A stretch of 19,495 bases of DNA, taken from NCBI GenBank assembly GCA_037130535.1, contig JBAXSU010000046.1, positions 1 through 19,495 of the forward strand, written 5' to 3'. A program made the position numbers and the translations under genes. Position 1 is the first letter of the stretch; every line of letters begins with the position of its first letter. Of this stretch, positions 7,965 to 14,833 are shown one piece after another. Source of the DNA: VFMC01 sp037130535 (GTDB lineage Bacteria > Actinomycetota > Acidimicrobiia > Acidimicrobiales > Ilumatobacteraceae). The notes below the pieces were generated by a model. That model searched no databases and was not told where the DNA came from. It saw nothing but the letters and a program-made list of their open reading frames with translations.

Positions 7965-7971
7965 TCGCCCT

Positions 7972-8844
7972 ATGTCGATGCTCCCACCACCCAACCCCGT
8001 GCCCGACCATGTGCCTGCTCCGGCTGCCGGCTCGGCGGCACCCACCGGCAGCAACCTTGTCTCCGCCTCATGGTCGGCGCTGAAGCACGACAAGGAACTG
8101 GTCATGCTGCCGGTCATCGGTGGGGTGATGGCGCTGCTCGCTGCGCTGCCCGTGCTCGTCGTCGGTCTGGTGGTGCCGCCCGACGCGTCGTGGGTCGTCT
8201 TCGTTGTCGGCGTGCTGATGGCACTGCTCATCGCGGTGGTGTCGACGTTCTTCGCCGTGGCGCTCGCCGCCGGCGCGCACGAGCGGATGGGCGGCGGCAG
8301 CCCCACCGTGAAGTCGGCCATGGCGGTGGCGTGGAAGCGCAAGAAGGGCGTCGTCGGCTGGGCGCTGCTGTCGGTCACCGTTGGTCTGCTGCTGCAGGCG
8401 GTGCAAGAGAAGGTGAAGGCTGCGGGCCCGATCCTGTCGGCCGTCGGCGACCTGGCCTGGACGGTGGCATCGTTCTTCGCCATCCCCATCATCGCCGCCA
8501 ACGACTGCGGCCCGATCGAGGCGTTGAAGCTGTCGACCAAGACCTTCAAGAGCCGGTGGTCGAGTGCGGTGCGCGTCGAGCTGCGCCTCACGCTCTACGT
8601 CATCGGCATGATGGTGCTGCTCGCCATCGGCATCGTCGTGGCCGTACTGCTCGGCAACCTGGCCACCGTGCTCGGAATCGTCGTCGGCGTGCTGGTCGTC
8701 GCTGCCTTCCTCATCGCGATGCTCGTGATGGGTGCGTTGAAGAGCTACTCGCGCGTCGCGCTGTACCGCTACGCCAGCGGGCTGCCGACGCCGGGCTTCG
8801 CCACCGGTGTGCTCGAGGCGGCGGTGCGGCCCACGGGTCGCTAG
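7972..8844 (+). CDS. DUF6159-family integral membrane protein
   Basis: A 290-residue membrane protein. A Pro/Ala-rich cytoplasmic leader (about 1-30) precedes the family motif SWSALKHDKELVMLPVIGG. Hydrophobic helices lie at about 43-67, 72-98, 120-140, 147-170, 200-225 and 230-260. Other matches to DUF6159 are HERMGGGSPTVKSAMAVA, WALLSVTVGLLLQAVQEK, GPIEALKLSTKTFKSRW and the end motif VALYRYASG. The function of the family is unknown. It is divergent from the YihY-like gene, and its stop codon overlaps that of the uracil-DNA glycosylase gene in a shared CTAG. Confidence 0.8.
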   Translation: MSMLPPPNPVPDHVPAPAAGSAAPTGSNLVSASWSALKHDKELVMLPVIGGVMALLAALPVLVVGLVVPPDASWVVFVVGVLMALLIAVVSTFFAVALAAGAHERMGGGSPTVKSAMAVAWKRKKGVVGWALLSVTVGLLLQAVQEKVKAAGPILSAVGDLAWTVASFFAIPIIAANDCGPIEALKLSTKTFKSRWSSAVRVELRLTLYVIGMMVLLAIGIVVAVLLGNLATVLGIVVGVLVVAAFLIAMLVMGALKSYSRVALYRYASGLPTPGFATGVLEAAVRPTGR

Positions 8845-9539
8845 TCGGGTCGCTCGCCGGGTCGCTCGCCGGGCGACGCCGGCAGGTGCCAGTCGATTGG
8901 CGGCAGCCCGGCTGCCTCGAGCGCCGCATTGGTGCGGCTGAACGGCCGGCTGCCGAAGAACCCGTTGTGCGCGCTGAGCGGCGACGGATGAGGCGATTCG
9001 ATCACCGTGTGTCGCGCCGTGTCGATGAGGGCCTTCTTCTTGCGGGCGTTGTTGCCCCACAGCACGAACACCACCGGGTGGGCCTTGGTGTCCACCACCC
9101 GCAACACCTCGTCGGTGAACACCTCCCACCCCTTGCCCTGATGCGAGTTGGCGGCCCCGGCCCGCACCGTGAGGCAGGTGTTCAGCAGCAGCACACCCTG
9201 GCGAGCCCACGACGACAGGTCGCCGTGCGCCCGACGTTCGACGCCGACGTCGGTGGCGAGCTCGATGTAGATGTTGGCGAGCGACGGCGGCGGCGGGGTG
9301 GGCGGCTGCACCGAGAAGCACAGCCCGTGGGCCTGGCCCGGGCCGTGGTACGGGTCTTGTCCGAGGATGACCACCCGCGTGTCGGCGAACGAGGTGAGGT
9401 GCAGCGCGGCGAACTCATCGTGCTCGGCCGGGTACACCGTTGTGCGGGCTCGCTCGTCGGCCACGAACCGCCGCAGTTCGGCCCAATAGGGCTTGGCGAA
9501 CTCGGTGCGCAGCAGCGGGTTCCAGTCGGTCGTCGTCAT
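8841..9539 (-). CDS. ung: Uracil-DNA glycosylase, family 1
   Basis: A 232-residue base-excision repair enzyme that removes uracil from DNA. The water-activating motif is GQDPYHG (catalytic Asp at residue 62 counting from this ATG). The uracil-binding LLLNTCLTVR and the leucine-loop motif HPSPLSAHNGFFGSRPFS (catalytic His 184) are both intact. Length is normal for the family except for a short charged tail, GERPGERPD, made by a 12-base tandem repeat. I prefer ATG 9539; GTG 9542 is one codon earlier in frame. A CAGAAT hexamer ends 8 bases before ATG 9539. It is divergent from the ROK gene and convergent with the DUF6159 gene, with the two stop codons formed from opposite strands of one CTAG. 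Confidence 0.96.
   Translation of the reverse strand: MTTTDWNPLLRTEFAKPYWAELRRFVADERARTTVYPAEHDEFAALHLTSFADTRVVILGQDPYHGPGQAHGLCFSVQPPTPPPPSLANIYIELATDVGVERRAHGDLSSWARQGVLLLNTCLTVRAGAANSHQGKGWEVFTDEVLRVVDTKAHPVVFVLWGNNARKKKALIDTARHTVIESPHPSPLSAHNGFFGSRPFSRTNAALEAAGLPPIDWHLPASPGERPGERPD
8847..8870. repeat. Two perfect tandem copies of a 12-base unit at the ung 3' end
   Basis: GGGTCGCTCGCC occurs at 8847-8858 and 8859-8870, with a partial copy (GGGTCGCT) at 8835-8842 across the convergent stop codons. Read from ung it encodes the repeated tetrapeptide GERP near the C-terminus. It looks like replication slippage at a tolerant protein tail. Confidence 0.8.
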
Positions 9540-9547
9540 CACCGACC

Positions 9548-9553
9548 ATTCTG
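9548..9553 (-). promoter_or_regulatory. -10-like hexamer CAGAAT for ung
   Basis: Minus-strand CAGAAT ends 8 bases before ATG 9539. It is weaker than the TANNNT boxes elsewhere because the first base is C. It lies in the 57-base divergent gap between ung and the ROK gene. Confidence 0.3.
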
Positions 9554-9582
9554 GCGATACGCGGGTCGGTAGGCACCGCCAC

Positions 9583-9588
9583 TACCGT
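9583..9588 (+). promoter_or_regulatory. -10-like hexamer TACCGT for the ROK gene
   Basis: TACCGT ends 8 bases before GTG 9597 and overlaps the alternative TTG at 9588. This argues for GTG 9597 as the true start and for a leaderless transcript. Confidence 0.4.
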
Positions 9589-9596
9589 TGCGCAGC

Positions 9597-10511
9597 GTGG
9601 ATCCCGCGAACGACGTCATCGTCGCTATCGACATCGGTAGCACCAAGATGGCTGCGGGGCTGATGACGCTGCGCGGCGATCTCATCGACCGCACCCAGGT
9701 GCTCGTCGACCACTCGCTCGACGACATGCAGTTGTTCGAGTCGCTCGCGGCCATCGTCGACGACATGGTGGTGCGCGCCGACGAGCATCATCACCTGCAG
9801 CCGTTGGTCATCGGCGTCGGTTCGGCGGGTCCGGTCGAGGGCGATGTCGACACGGTGTCGCCGCTGAACACGCCCGCCTGGCGCGGGTTCCCGCTCCGCG
9901 CTCACCTCGTCGAGCGGTTTGGGCTGCCGGTGTTCGGCGACCTCGACGCGAAGTCGCTCGCGCTGGCCGAAGGGTGGCTCGGGGCTGCGCAAGGGTCGTC
10001 GAACTTCATGGCGATGGTCGTGTCGACCGGTGTGGGCGGTGGCATCGTGCTGAACGGACAACTGCTCGACGGTGCCTCCGGCAACGCCGGGCACATCGGC
10101 CACGTCATCGTCGAACCCAACGGTCGGCGCTGCAGTTGCGGGTCGCGTGGGTGCCTCGAGGCCGAGGCGTCGGGCCGGGCGATCGAGGCCATCACCGGTC
10201 GGCCGCCAACCGAGCCGACGTACGAGATCATGCAGCGCACCGGCGACCTGGTCGGTCGGGCGGTGGCATCGGTGTGCAACCTGCTCGACCTCGACCTGGT
10301 GGTGGTGGGTGGCTCGGTGGCGCTGGGGTTCGGCGCGACGTTCTTCAACTCGGCCCAGGCGGCCGTCGACCGGCACGCGCAACTCGACTTCAGTCGTGGC
10401 GCGCGCGTCACGCCGGCTCGGTTGGGCGACCGTGGCCCGCTCGTCGGTGCGGGTGCGGTAGGCCTGCGCGGGTTGCGCCGCAACGACCGTTCAGGGGCCG
10501 CTGGGCGCTGA
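9597..10511 (+). CDS. ROK-family sugar kinase (glucokinase-like)
   Basis: A 304-residue ROK protein without the N-terminal helix-turn-helix of ROK repressors, so an enzyme, probably an ATP-dependent hexokinase such as glucokinase. The phosphate-binding motif is AIDIGSTKMAAGL (about 10-22). The catalytic-base position is Asp 117 in GDLDAKSLALAEGW. A second phosphate loop is STGVGGGIVLNG. The zinc site has H169 with CSCGSRGCLEAEASG (C179, C181, C186). Two positions differ from the usual pattern: the catalytic Asp is preceded by Leu instead of Asn, and the ExGH motif reads HIGH. The second variant occurs in actinobacterial ROK proteins as I remember them. GTG 9597 is chosen over TTG 9588, which lies in the -10-like box. 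The next gene starts 13 bases after the stop but seems to have its own box. Confidence 0.87.
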   Translation: MDPANDVIVAIDIGSTKMAAGLMTLRGDLIDRTQVLVDHSLDDMQLFESLAAIVDDMVVRADEHHHLQPLVIGVGSAGPVEGDVDTVSPLNTPAWRGFPLRAHLVERFGLPVFGDLDAKSLALAEGWLGAAQGSSNFMAMVVSTGVGGGIVLNGQLLDGASGNAGHIGHVIVEPNGRRCSCGSRGCLEAEASGRAIEAITGRPPTEPTYEIMQRTGDLVGRAVASVCNLLDLDLVVVGGSVALGFGATFFNSAQAAVDRHAQLDFSRGARVTPARLGDRGPLVGAGAVGLRGLRRNDRSGAAGR

Positions 10512-10512
10512 G

Positions 10513-10518
10513 TAGCAT
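10513..10518 (+). promoter_or_regulatory. -10-like hexamer TAGCAT for the acyl-CoA synthetase gene
   Basis: TAGCAT overlaps the end of the ROK reading-frame boundary and ends 6 bases before ATG 10525. A weak -35 candidate TTCAGG at 10490-10495 is 17 bases upstream. No Shine-Dalgarno is present. Confidence 0.4.
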
Positions 10519-10524
10519 CGCCGC

Positions 10525-12057
10525 ATGGCGACGCTGATCACCTCCCTGCTGGCTGCCGACCCGTCGAAAGGGGCCGAGCCCGCGCTCGTCGACGACGACG
10601 GTGCCACGTCGTGGGCCGAACTCGACCAGCGGGTGAACCGGCTCGTGCACCATCTGCGTGCGGCAGGCGTGCAACCCGGCGAGCGCATCGCGCTGCTGTC
10701 GGGCAACCGGCGCGAGGTGTTCGAGGTGCTGATGGCGGTGGCCCACTCGGGCATCCAGGTGGTGCCCGTCAACTGGCACTTCGCCGCCGACGAGGTCGAG
10801 TACGTCGTCGAGAACTCAGGCGCCGTGCTGCTGGTGGTCGACCCCGAGTACGCAGCGAACGCCACCGGGGTGCTCGTGCCGGTGCTGTCGTTCGGCGCCG
10901 ACTATGAGGCAGCCCTGGCCGCAGCGAGCGCCGACGAACCGGCCGAGCAGACCATGGGTGGGGTGATGTTCTACACCTCGGGCACCACCGGCCGACCCAA
11001 GGGCGTGAGCAATACCGCGTTCACCGGAGGGGTGCCGCCCGAGGTGTACCAACTCATGGCCGCTGGCATGGTGAACATCGGCTTCCCGCCGCACGGGCGC
11101 ACGCTGCTGTGCGGACCGCACTACCACTCGGCGCAGTGGGCGTTCACGTTCTTCCCGCTCATCGGCGGGTCGTCGATCGTGATGCAGCGCCGCTTCGTGC
11201 CCGAGCAGACACTCGAGCTCATCGACCGGCACGCCATCACCAACGTGCACCTCGTGCCCACCCAGTTCGTGCGCCTGCTGCGCGTCGCTGCGGCGCGCAA
11301 GGCCGCCTTCAGCGGCGAGTCGCTGCAGTTGGTGCTGCACGGCGCGGCCCCGTGCTCGCCCGCCGTGAAGCGCGAGATGGTCGAGTGGTGGGGCCCGAAG
11401 GTGACCGAGTACTACGGCGCCACCGAGGGCGGTGTGGTGTCGATGATCTCGGCCGACGAGTGGCTGGCCCGGCCCGGTTCGGTGGGCAAGCCGATGGCGA
11501 ACATGATCGTGCGCATCGTTGCCGACGAGGAACTGCCTGCCACCACCGACGACGGCCACGCGCAGGGTGTCATCCACGTGCGCAACGCGATGGGCACCGA
11601 CTTCGAGTACCTCGGCGACCCCGCCAAGACGGCCGAGGCGCACCGCGAACCGGGCATGTTCACGCTCGGCGACGTCGGCTATCTCGACGACGAGGGCTAC
11701 CTGTTCCTGTCCGATCGCAAGATCGACATGATCATCTCCGGTGGCGTGAACATCTACCCGGCCGAGATCGAAGGTGTGCTCGGTGGGCACCCGGCGGTGG
11801 TCGATGTGGCCGTGTTCGGCGTACCCGATGAGGAGTTCGGCGAACAGGTGAAGGCCGCCCTGCAGTTGGCCGATGGCACGGCGTGGAGCCCCGAGGTCGA
11901 GGCGTCGATCACGGCACTGGCCCGCGAGAAGCTGGCCGGCTACAAGGTGCCGCGCAGTTTCGACGTGGTCGACACGATGCCGCGCAGCGAGGCCGGCAAG
12001 TTGTTGAAGCGGCAGTTGCGCGCGCCGTACTGGCAGGGGCAGGGTCGCTCGATCTGA
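10525..12057 (+). CDS. Acyl-CoA synthetase (AMP-binding, FadD-type)
   Basis: A 510-residue member of the adenylate-forming (ANL) superfamily. It would activate a carboxylic acid with ATP to an acyl-AMP and transfer it to CoA. Core motifs in order: the P-loop YTSGTTGRPKG (150-160), the aromatic/adenine motif YYGATEGG, the hinge region GDVGYLDDEGYLFLSDRKIDM, then SGGVNIYPAEIE, and the catalytic Lys 492 in PRSEAGKLLKR. All are intact. Length and motifs fit medium/long-chain or branched acyl-CoA synthetases of actinobacteria, but acid specificity cannot be read from sequence. No beta-oxidation genes are adjacent. It is convergent with the membrane acyltransferase-like gene. ATG 10525 starts 13 bases after the ROK stop. 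Confidence 0.93.
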   Translation: MATLITSLLAADPSKGAEPALVDDDGATSWAELDQRVNRLVHHLRAAGVQPGERIALLSGNRREVFEVLMAVAHSGIQVVPVNWHFAADEVEYVVENSGAVLLVVDPEYAANATGVLVPVLSFGADYEAALAAASADEPAEQTMGGVMFYTSGTTGRPKGVSNTAFTGGVPPEVYQLMAAGMVNIGFPPHGRTLLCGPHYHSAQWAFTFFPLIGGSSIVMQRRFVPEQTLELIDRHAITNVHLVPTQFVRLLRVAAARKAAFSGESLQLVLHGAAPCSPAVKREMVEWWGPKVTEYYGATEGGVVSMISADEWLARPGSVGKPMANMIVRIVADEELPATTDDGHAQGVIHVRNAMGTDFEYLGDPAKTAEAHREPGMFTLGDVGYLDDEGYLFLSDRKIDMIISGGVNIYPAEIEGVLGGHPAVVDVAVFGVPDEEFGEQVKAALQLADGTAWSPEVEASITALAREKLAGYKVPRSFDVVDTMPRSEAGKLLKRQLRAPYWQGQGRSI

Positions 12058-12071
12058 GCGGTCGCCGACTG

Positions 12072-12106
12072 CCCGGGTGACCCGGGGTCAGCCGCCGAAG
12101 CGGCGG
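12072..12106. terminator. Paired GC hairpins between convergent genes
   Basis: CCCGGG-TGA-CCCGGG (12072-12086) is followed by CCGCCG-AAG-CGGCGG (12092-12106), which overlaps the last codons of the minus-strand gene. Both could form 6-bp stems with 3-base loops, downstream of the acyl-CoA synthetase stop. No T-run follows on either strand, so a role as a bidirectional intrinsic terminator is only possible. Confidence 0.35.
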
Positions 12107-13227
12107 TACACCCACTCGGCCGGGCCGATACCGAAGCGGCGCTGCCACAGCGCAGCAGCGGCGACGGCGAGCACCCAGTAGGTGAGGGTGAGCACGATGG
12201 CGGTGTCGAGCCCGGTGGGCCGCACCCACTCGAGCCTGCCCACGACGATGTTGAAGAACGCGATGTGCCCGAGGTACAAAGAAAGCGACGTCTGCCCCGC
12301 AAGTTGCAGGGTGCGCACGGTGCCCGAGTTGATGGCCCGCTCGGCCAGGTACGAGATGAAACAGAAGGCGGCCACCGCCGAGCCGAGCGTGCACAGCGTG
12401 TACAGCAGGGCGCGGTCGTTGGGGCGGGTCGACAGCACGGCGAGGCGCAGCGGGCTGTCGGCCTCGCCCGGGGTGACCCAGTGGGCGATGGCGTACGTCG
12501 ATGCCGTCACTGCTGCGGCCGCCAGGCCGAGGCGGAGGTACGGCACATGCGGGATGGCGCGGCCGATGACGATGCCGGCACACAGGAACGTGAGCCACGG
12601 CAGCATCGGGTGGGTGCCGTTCACGAAGGCATCGAACAGCAGGCCGCGCGGCGTACGGTTCGCGAGCGTGTTCGGTGCGAACAGCCAGTCGGGATACCTG
12701 CCGTCGCGGGCCCGGCTGGCGCCCCACCACTGCACGGCTACTGCTCCCAGCATCGCCGCGCTGCCCACGGCCGCCACCCACCGAGTGCGCAGGGTGAACA
12801 GCACGGCGGCGAGCAGGAACAGCACCCCGTAGTACGGCAGGATCGTGCCCGGCCAGATCCAGTCGATCACCATGCCCGCGGCGTACAGCAGCAGGCCCCG
12901 CCGAGCCAGTCGCCATCGGTCGGCGCTGACGGCGGCGCGGTCGCCGCCGAGGCGGCTGCGGTTGGTGAGCAGAGTGACGCCCACACCGGCCACGAGCACG
13001 AAGGTGGCAGCGAAACGGGTCGACAGCACGCCGGTCCACGGATTGAACAGGCGCATCACGAACGGAGAACTGTCGGTGGTGAGGGCTGCGGCTCCGTTCA
13101 GGTAGCCGTGGTAGTTCATCAGGACGACGCCGATGAGGGCAATGGCGCGGGTGACGTCGGGCCCGACGAGCCGGACCCTGGCGGTGCGCGGGTGCAGCGT
13201 GGCGCCGGCTGGTGGCGCCATGATCAT
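12088..13227 (-). CDS. DUF418/HGSNAT-like membrane acyltransferase-fold protein
   Basis: A 379-residue polytopic membrane protein with about ten hydrophobic helices. The N-terminal DVTRAIALIGVVLMNYHGY, then RFAATFVLVAGVGVTLL and RRGLLLYAAGMVIDWIWPGTILPYYG, resemble the DUF1624/DUF418 transmembrane acyltransferase-like group. The C-terminal LAGQTSLSLYLGHIAFFN and RFGIGPAEWVYRRF are typical of DUF418. Such proteins are thought to move acyl groups across the membrane, but few have been tested. ATG 13227 overlaps the stop of the upstream racemase gene as ATGA, and a GAGG lies 10 bases upstream within that gene, so the two are coupled. A second ATG at 13221 and a GTG at 13233 are also in frame. 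The open frame runs much further 5' only as antisense to the racemase gene. Confidence 0.78.
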   Translation of the reverse strand: MIMAPPAGATLHPRTARVRLVGPDVTRAIALIGVVLMNYHGYLNGAAALTTDSSPFVMRLFNPWTGVLSTRFAATFVLVAGVGVTLLTNRSRLGGDRAAVSADRWRLARRGLLLYAAGMVIDWIWPGTILPYYGVLFLLAAVLFTLRTRWVAAVGSAAMLGAVAVQWWGASRARDGRYPDWLFAPNTLANRTPRGLLFDAFVNGTHPMLPWLTFLCAGIVIGRAIPHVPYLRLGLAAAAVTASTYAIAHWVTPGEADSPLRLAVLSTRPNDRALLYTLCTLGSAVAAFCFISYLAERAINSGTVRTLQLAGQTSLSLYLGHIAFFNIVVGRLEWVRPTGLDTAIVLTLTYWVLAVAAAALWQRRFGIGPAEWVYRRFGG

Positions 13228-14201
13228 GCCCACACCACCTCGTCGACGGCGGTGGTGATGAGCGGGCGCTGCACGTCGACCCGATCGCCCACGGTGGGGC
13301 ACGGCTCGCCGGCGGCGACGAAGGCCATCGACGTGTGCATGTGGGGTGCCTCGTGCAGGCCCAGTCGCCGGCGGGCGAAGTGGAACGGGCTGCGGCCGTC
13401 GGCCAGGGGCGCCATGCCGTGGGCCGATCCGGCACCGATCATCACCAGCGTGCCGTCGGTGGACACCGGGTCGCCGCGATAGCCGGCCGGGGTACCGGCG
13501 GCCACCGAGTGGATGTCGAGCACGTCGGCGTCGAGATGCAGCATCGATTTGTCGCCGTGCCACAGGGCGGTGCCGAGGCGCAGTTCGAAGCGCCGGTTGG
13601 GGTGCGCCGCCGCGAGGCGGGTGAACGCAGCAGGGTCGAGGTGGCTCGTCGACACCGTGAGCGCCGGGTCGAGGTGCGTCAGCCACGCCTCGATGGCGGC
13701 CACGACGTCGTCGGCAGTGTGCTGCGCGGTGACGAGCGGCGGATGGAACAGGGCACGGCGCGGTTCGAGACCGGCGCGGCGCACGAGGTCGACGAACGCG
13801 GCGAGGTCGGCTGGCTCCACCCCGTAGCGGTGCATCGCGGAGGCGATCTTCACGTTCACCGGGCCCCGCCATCCGGCGGTGACGAGCGCGTCGACGTGGG
13901 CCTGGTTACCCACGGTGGGCACGGCGTTGGCAGGAAGGCCGGCAGCCAGACCGGCAGGCAGTTGCAGCGCCGGCGTGAGCACCAGTACCTCGTCGAAACG
14001 CTCGGCGCCGACGTCGTGCAGCTCGTGGACGGTGCCCACGGCGATGGCAGCTGCGAAGGCGCTGGCCGTGTCGGCGAGCCGGGAACGTCCGAGGCCGTAG
14101 CCGTTGCCCTTCACCACCGGGACCAGGCCGTGCACCTCGTCGCGGACGGCAGCGAGGTGGGCGCGCCATGCCTCGCGGGCGACGGTCAAGCGCAGGGTCA
14201 T
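13224..14201 (-). CDS. Alanine racemase-fold PLP protein
   Basis: A 325-residue fold-type III PLP protein. The N-terminal barrel has the PLP-binding lysine K31 in LVPVVKGNGYGLG, and the later barrel segments NVKIASAMHRYGV and LRLGTALWHGD. The C-terminal part (VAAGTPAGYRGDP, VMIGAGSAHGMA, APHMHTSMAFV, VGDRVDVQ) matches a shorter actinobacterial racemase-like group rather than standard Alr, which is usually about 370 residues. The VSYG segment that carries the second catalytic base (Tyr) in Alr appears here as VAAG, so classic alanine racemase activity is doubtful. The start is ATG 14201. An open frame to GTG 14237 exists but would place the start inside the upstream palindrome. Its stop is fused by ATGA to the membrane protein gene, suggesting a joint role in making or modifying an envelope amino-acid group. 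Confidence 0.8.
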   Translation of the reverse strand: MTLRLTVAREAWRAHLAAVRDEVHGLVPVVKGNGYGLGRSRLADTASAFAAAIAVGTVHELHDVGAERFDEVLVLTPALQLPAGLAAGLPANAVPTVGNQAHVDALVTAGWRGPVNVKIASAMHRYGVEPADLAAFVDLVRRAGLEPRRALFHPPLVTAQHTADDVVAAIEAWLTHLDPALTVSTSHLDPAAFTRLAAAHPNRRFELRLGTALWHGDKSMLHLDADVLDIHSVAAGTPAGYRGDPVSTDGTLVMIGAGSAHGMAPLADGRSPFHFARRRLGLHEAPHMHTSMAFVAAGEPCPTVGDRVDVQRPLITTAVDEVVWA

Positions 14202-14210
14202 CGGGCGATC

Positions 14211-14216
14211 ACCGTA
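14211..14216 (-). promoter_or_regulatory. -10-like hexamer TACGGT for the racemase gene
   Basis: Minus-strand TACGGT ends 9 bases before ATG 14201. A 17-base spacer would put the -35 region at 14234-14239, inside the palindrome at 14232-14251. Confidence 0.35.
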
Positions 14217-14231
14217 CTCGCACCGAACTTG

Positions 14232-14251
14232 CCCCACATCGTCATGTGGGG
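14232..14251. promoter_or_regulatory. 20-base palindrome in the divergent spacer, likely operator
   Basis: CCCCACATCGTCATGTGGGG has perfect 8-base arms around a 4-base CGTC centre. It lies between the divergent racemase and DUF4395 genes, over the expected -35 region of the former. No T-run follows on either strand, which argues against a terminator. An operator for an unidentified dimeric repressor or activator is the simplest reading. Confidence 0.5.
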
Positions 14252-14267
14252 AGGGCCGAAAGGCGAC

Positions 14268-14296
14268 TTGTTTGATCGGGATTACCGCCGTATCCT
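14268..14296 (+). promoter_or_regulatory. Promoter candidate TTGTTT, 17 bp, TATCCT for the DUF4395 gene
   Basis: TTGTTT (14268-14273) and TATCCT (14291-14296) are separated by 17 bases, and the -10 ends 6 bases before ATG 14303. This is the best complete promoter among the leaderless-type sites in the window. Confidence 0.55.
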
Positions 14297-14302
14297 CACG
14301 AC

Positions 14303-14812
14303 ATGGGCCTGCGCCGCCATCTCACCTTCCCCAACCCGGTCAACGAGACGTCGGCGCGTCTCGTCGCCTTCGGTGTGGTGCTGATGGGTATCACGTTCCT
14401 CGTGTTCCGTCAGTGGTGGCTGCTCGTGCCGCTCGCCTTCGGATTCCTGGCCCGGGTGCTCGCCGGCCCGCGGTTCAGCCCGCTCGGTCGCCTCGTCACG
14501 GAAGTCATCACACCGCGACTGCGTGGCGACCATCGCCTGGTTCCTGGCCCGCCGAAGCGCTTCGCACAGGGCATCGGCCTGGTGTTCAGCGGCGGCGCAT
14601 TGCTGGCCTGGGCGCTCGGTGCGCCGGTGGTGTCGGTGGTGCTCATCGTCGGTCTCGTGGTGGCGGCCTCGCTCGATTCGTTCGCCGGGGTGTGCCTCGG
14701 CTGCATCGTGTTCGGCTACCTGATGCGCTGGGGCATCATCCCCGCCTCGGTGTGCGAGTCGTGCAACGACCTGCGCGCCCATCTCGAGGCGAAAGCCGCC
14801 GCCTCGGCCTGA
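14303..14812 (+). CDS. DUF4395-family membrane protein
   Basis: A 169-residue membrane protein with about four hydrophobic helices (about 18-35, 38-54, 90-105 and 107-127). The family pattern is visible: NPVNETSARLVAF at the start, then ARVLAGPRFSPLGRLV, PKRFAQGIGLVFS and the cysteine pair CLGC (C131, C134) in the last helix. A second pair, CESC (C151, C154), lies in the C-terminal tail, which is predicted to be soluble. In other actinobacteria DUF4395 genes often sit beside thioredoxin-like or sulfurtransferase genes, which fits a thiol-redox role, but no such partner is adjacent here. It has its own promoter and is convergent with mftF. Confidence 0.82.
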   Translation: MGLRRHLTFPNPVNETSARLVAFGVVLMGITFLVFRQWWLLVPLAFGFLARVLAGPRFSPLGRLVTEVITPRLRGDHRLVPGPPKRFAQGIGLVFSGGALLAWALGAPVVSVVLIVGLVVAASLDSFAGVCLGCIVFGYLMRWGIIPASVCESCNDLRAHLEAKAAASA

Positions 14813-14833
14813 CAGAGATCCGGCCCGGGCGCT

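Noticed and set aside
8068..9572. Long overlapping frames on both strands across the DUF6159/ung region
   Set aside because: Both are shadows: the true genes show DUF6159 and uracil-DNA glycosylase motifs in other frames.
12265..13482. Plus-strand frames opposite the membrane acyltransferase-like and racemase genes
   Set aside because: Gln/Gly/Arg-rich shadow translations; the minus-strand frames show membrane helices and the PLP lysine motif.
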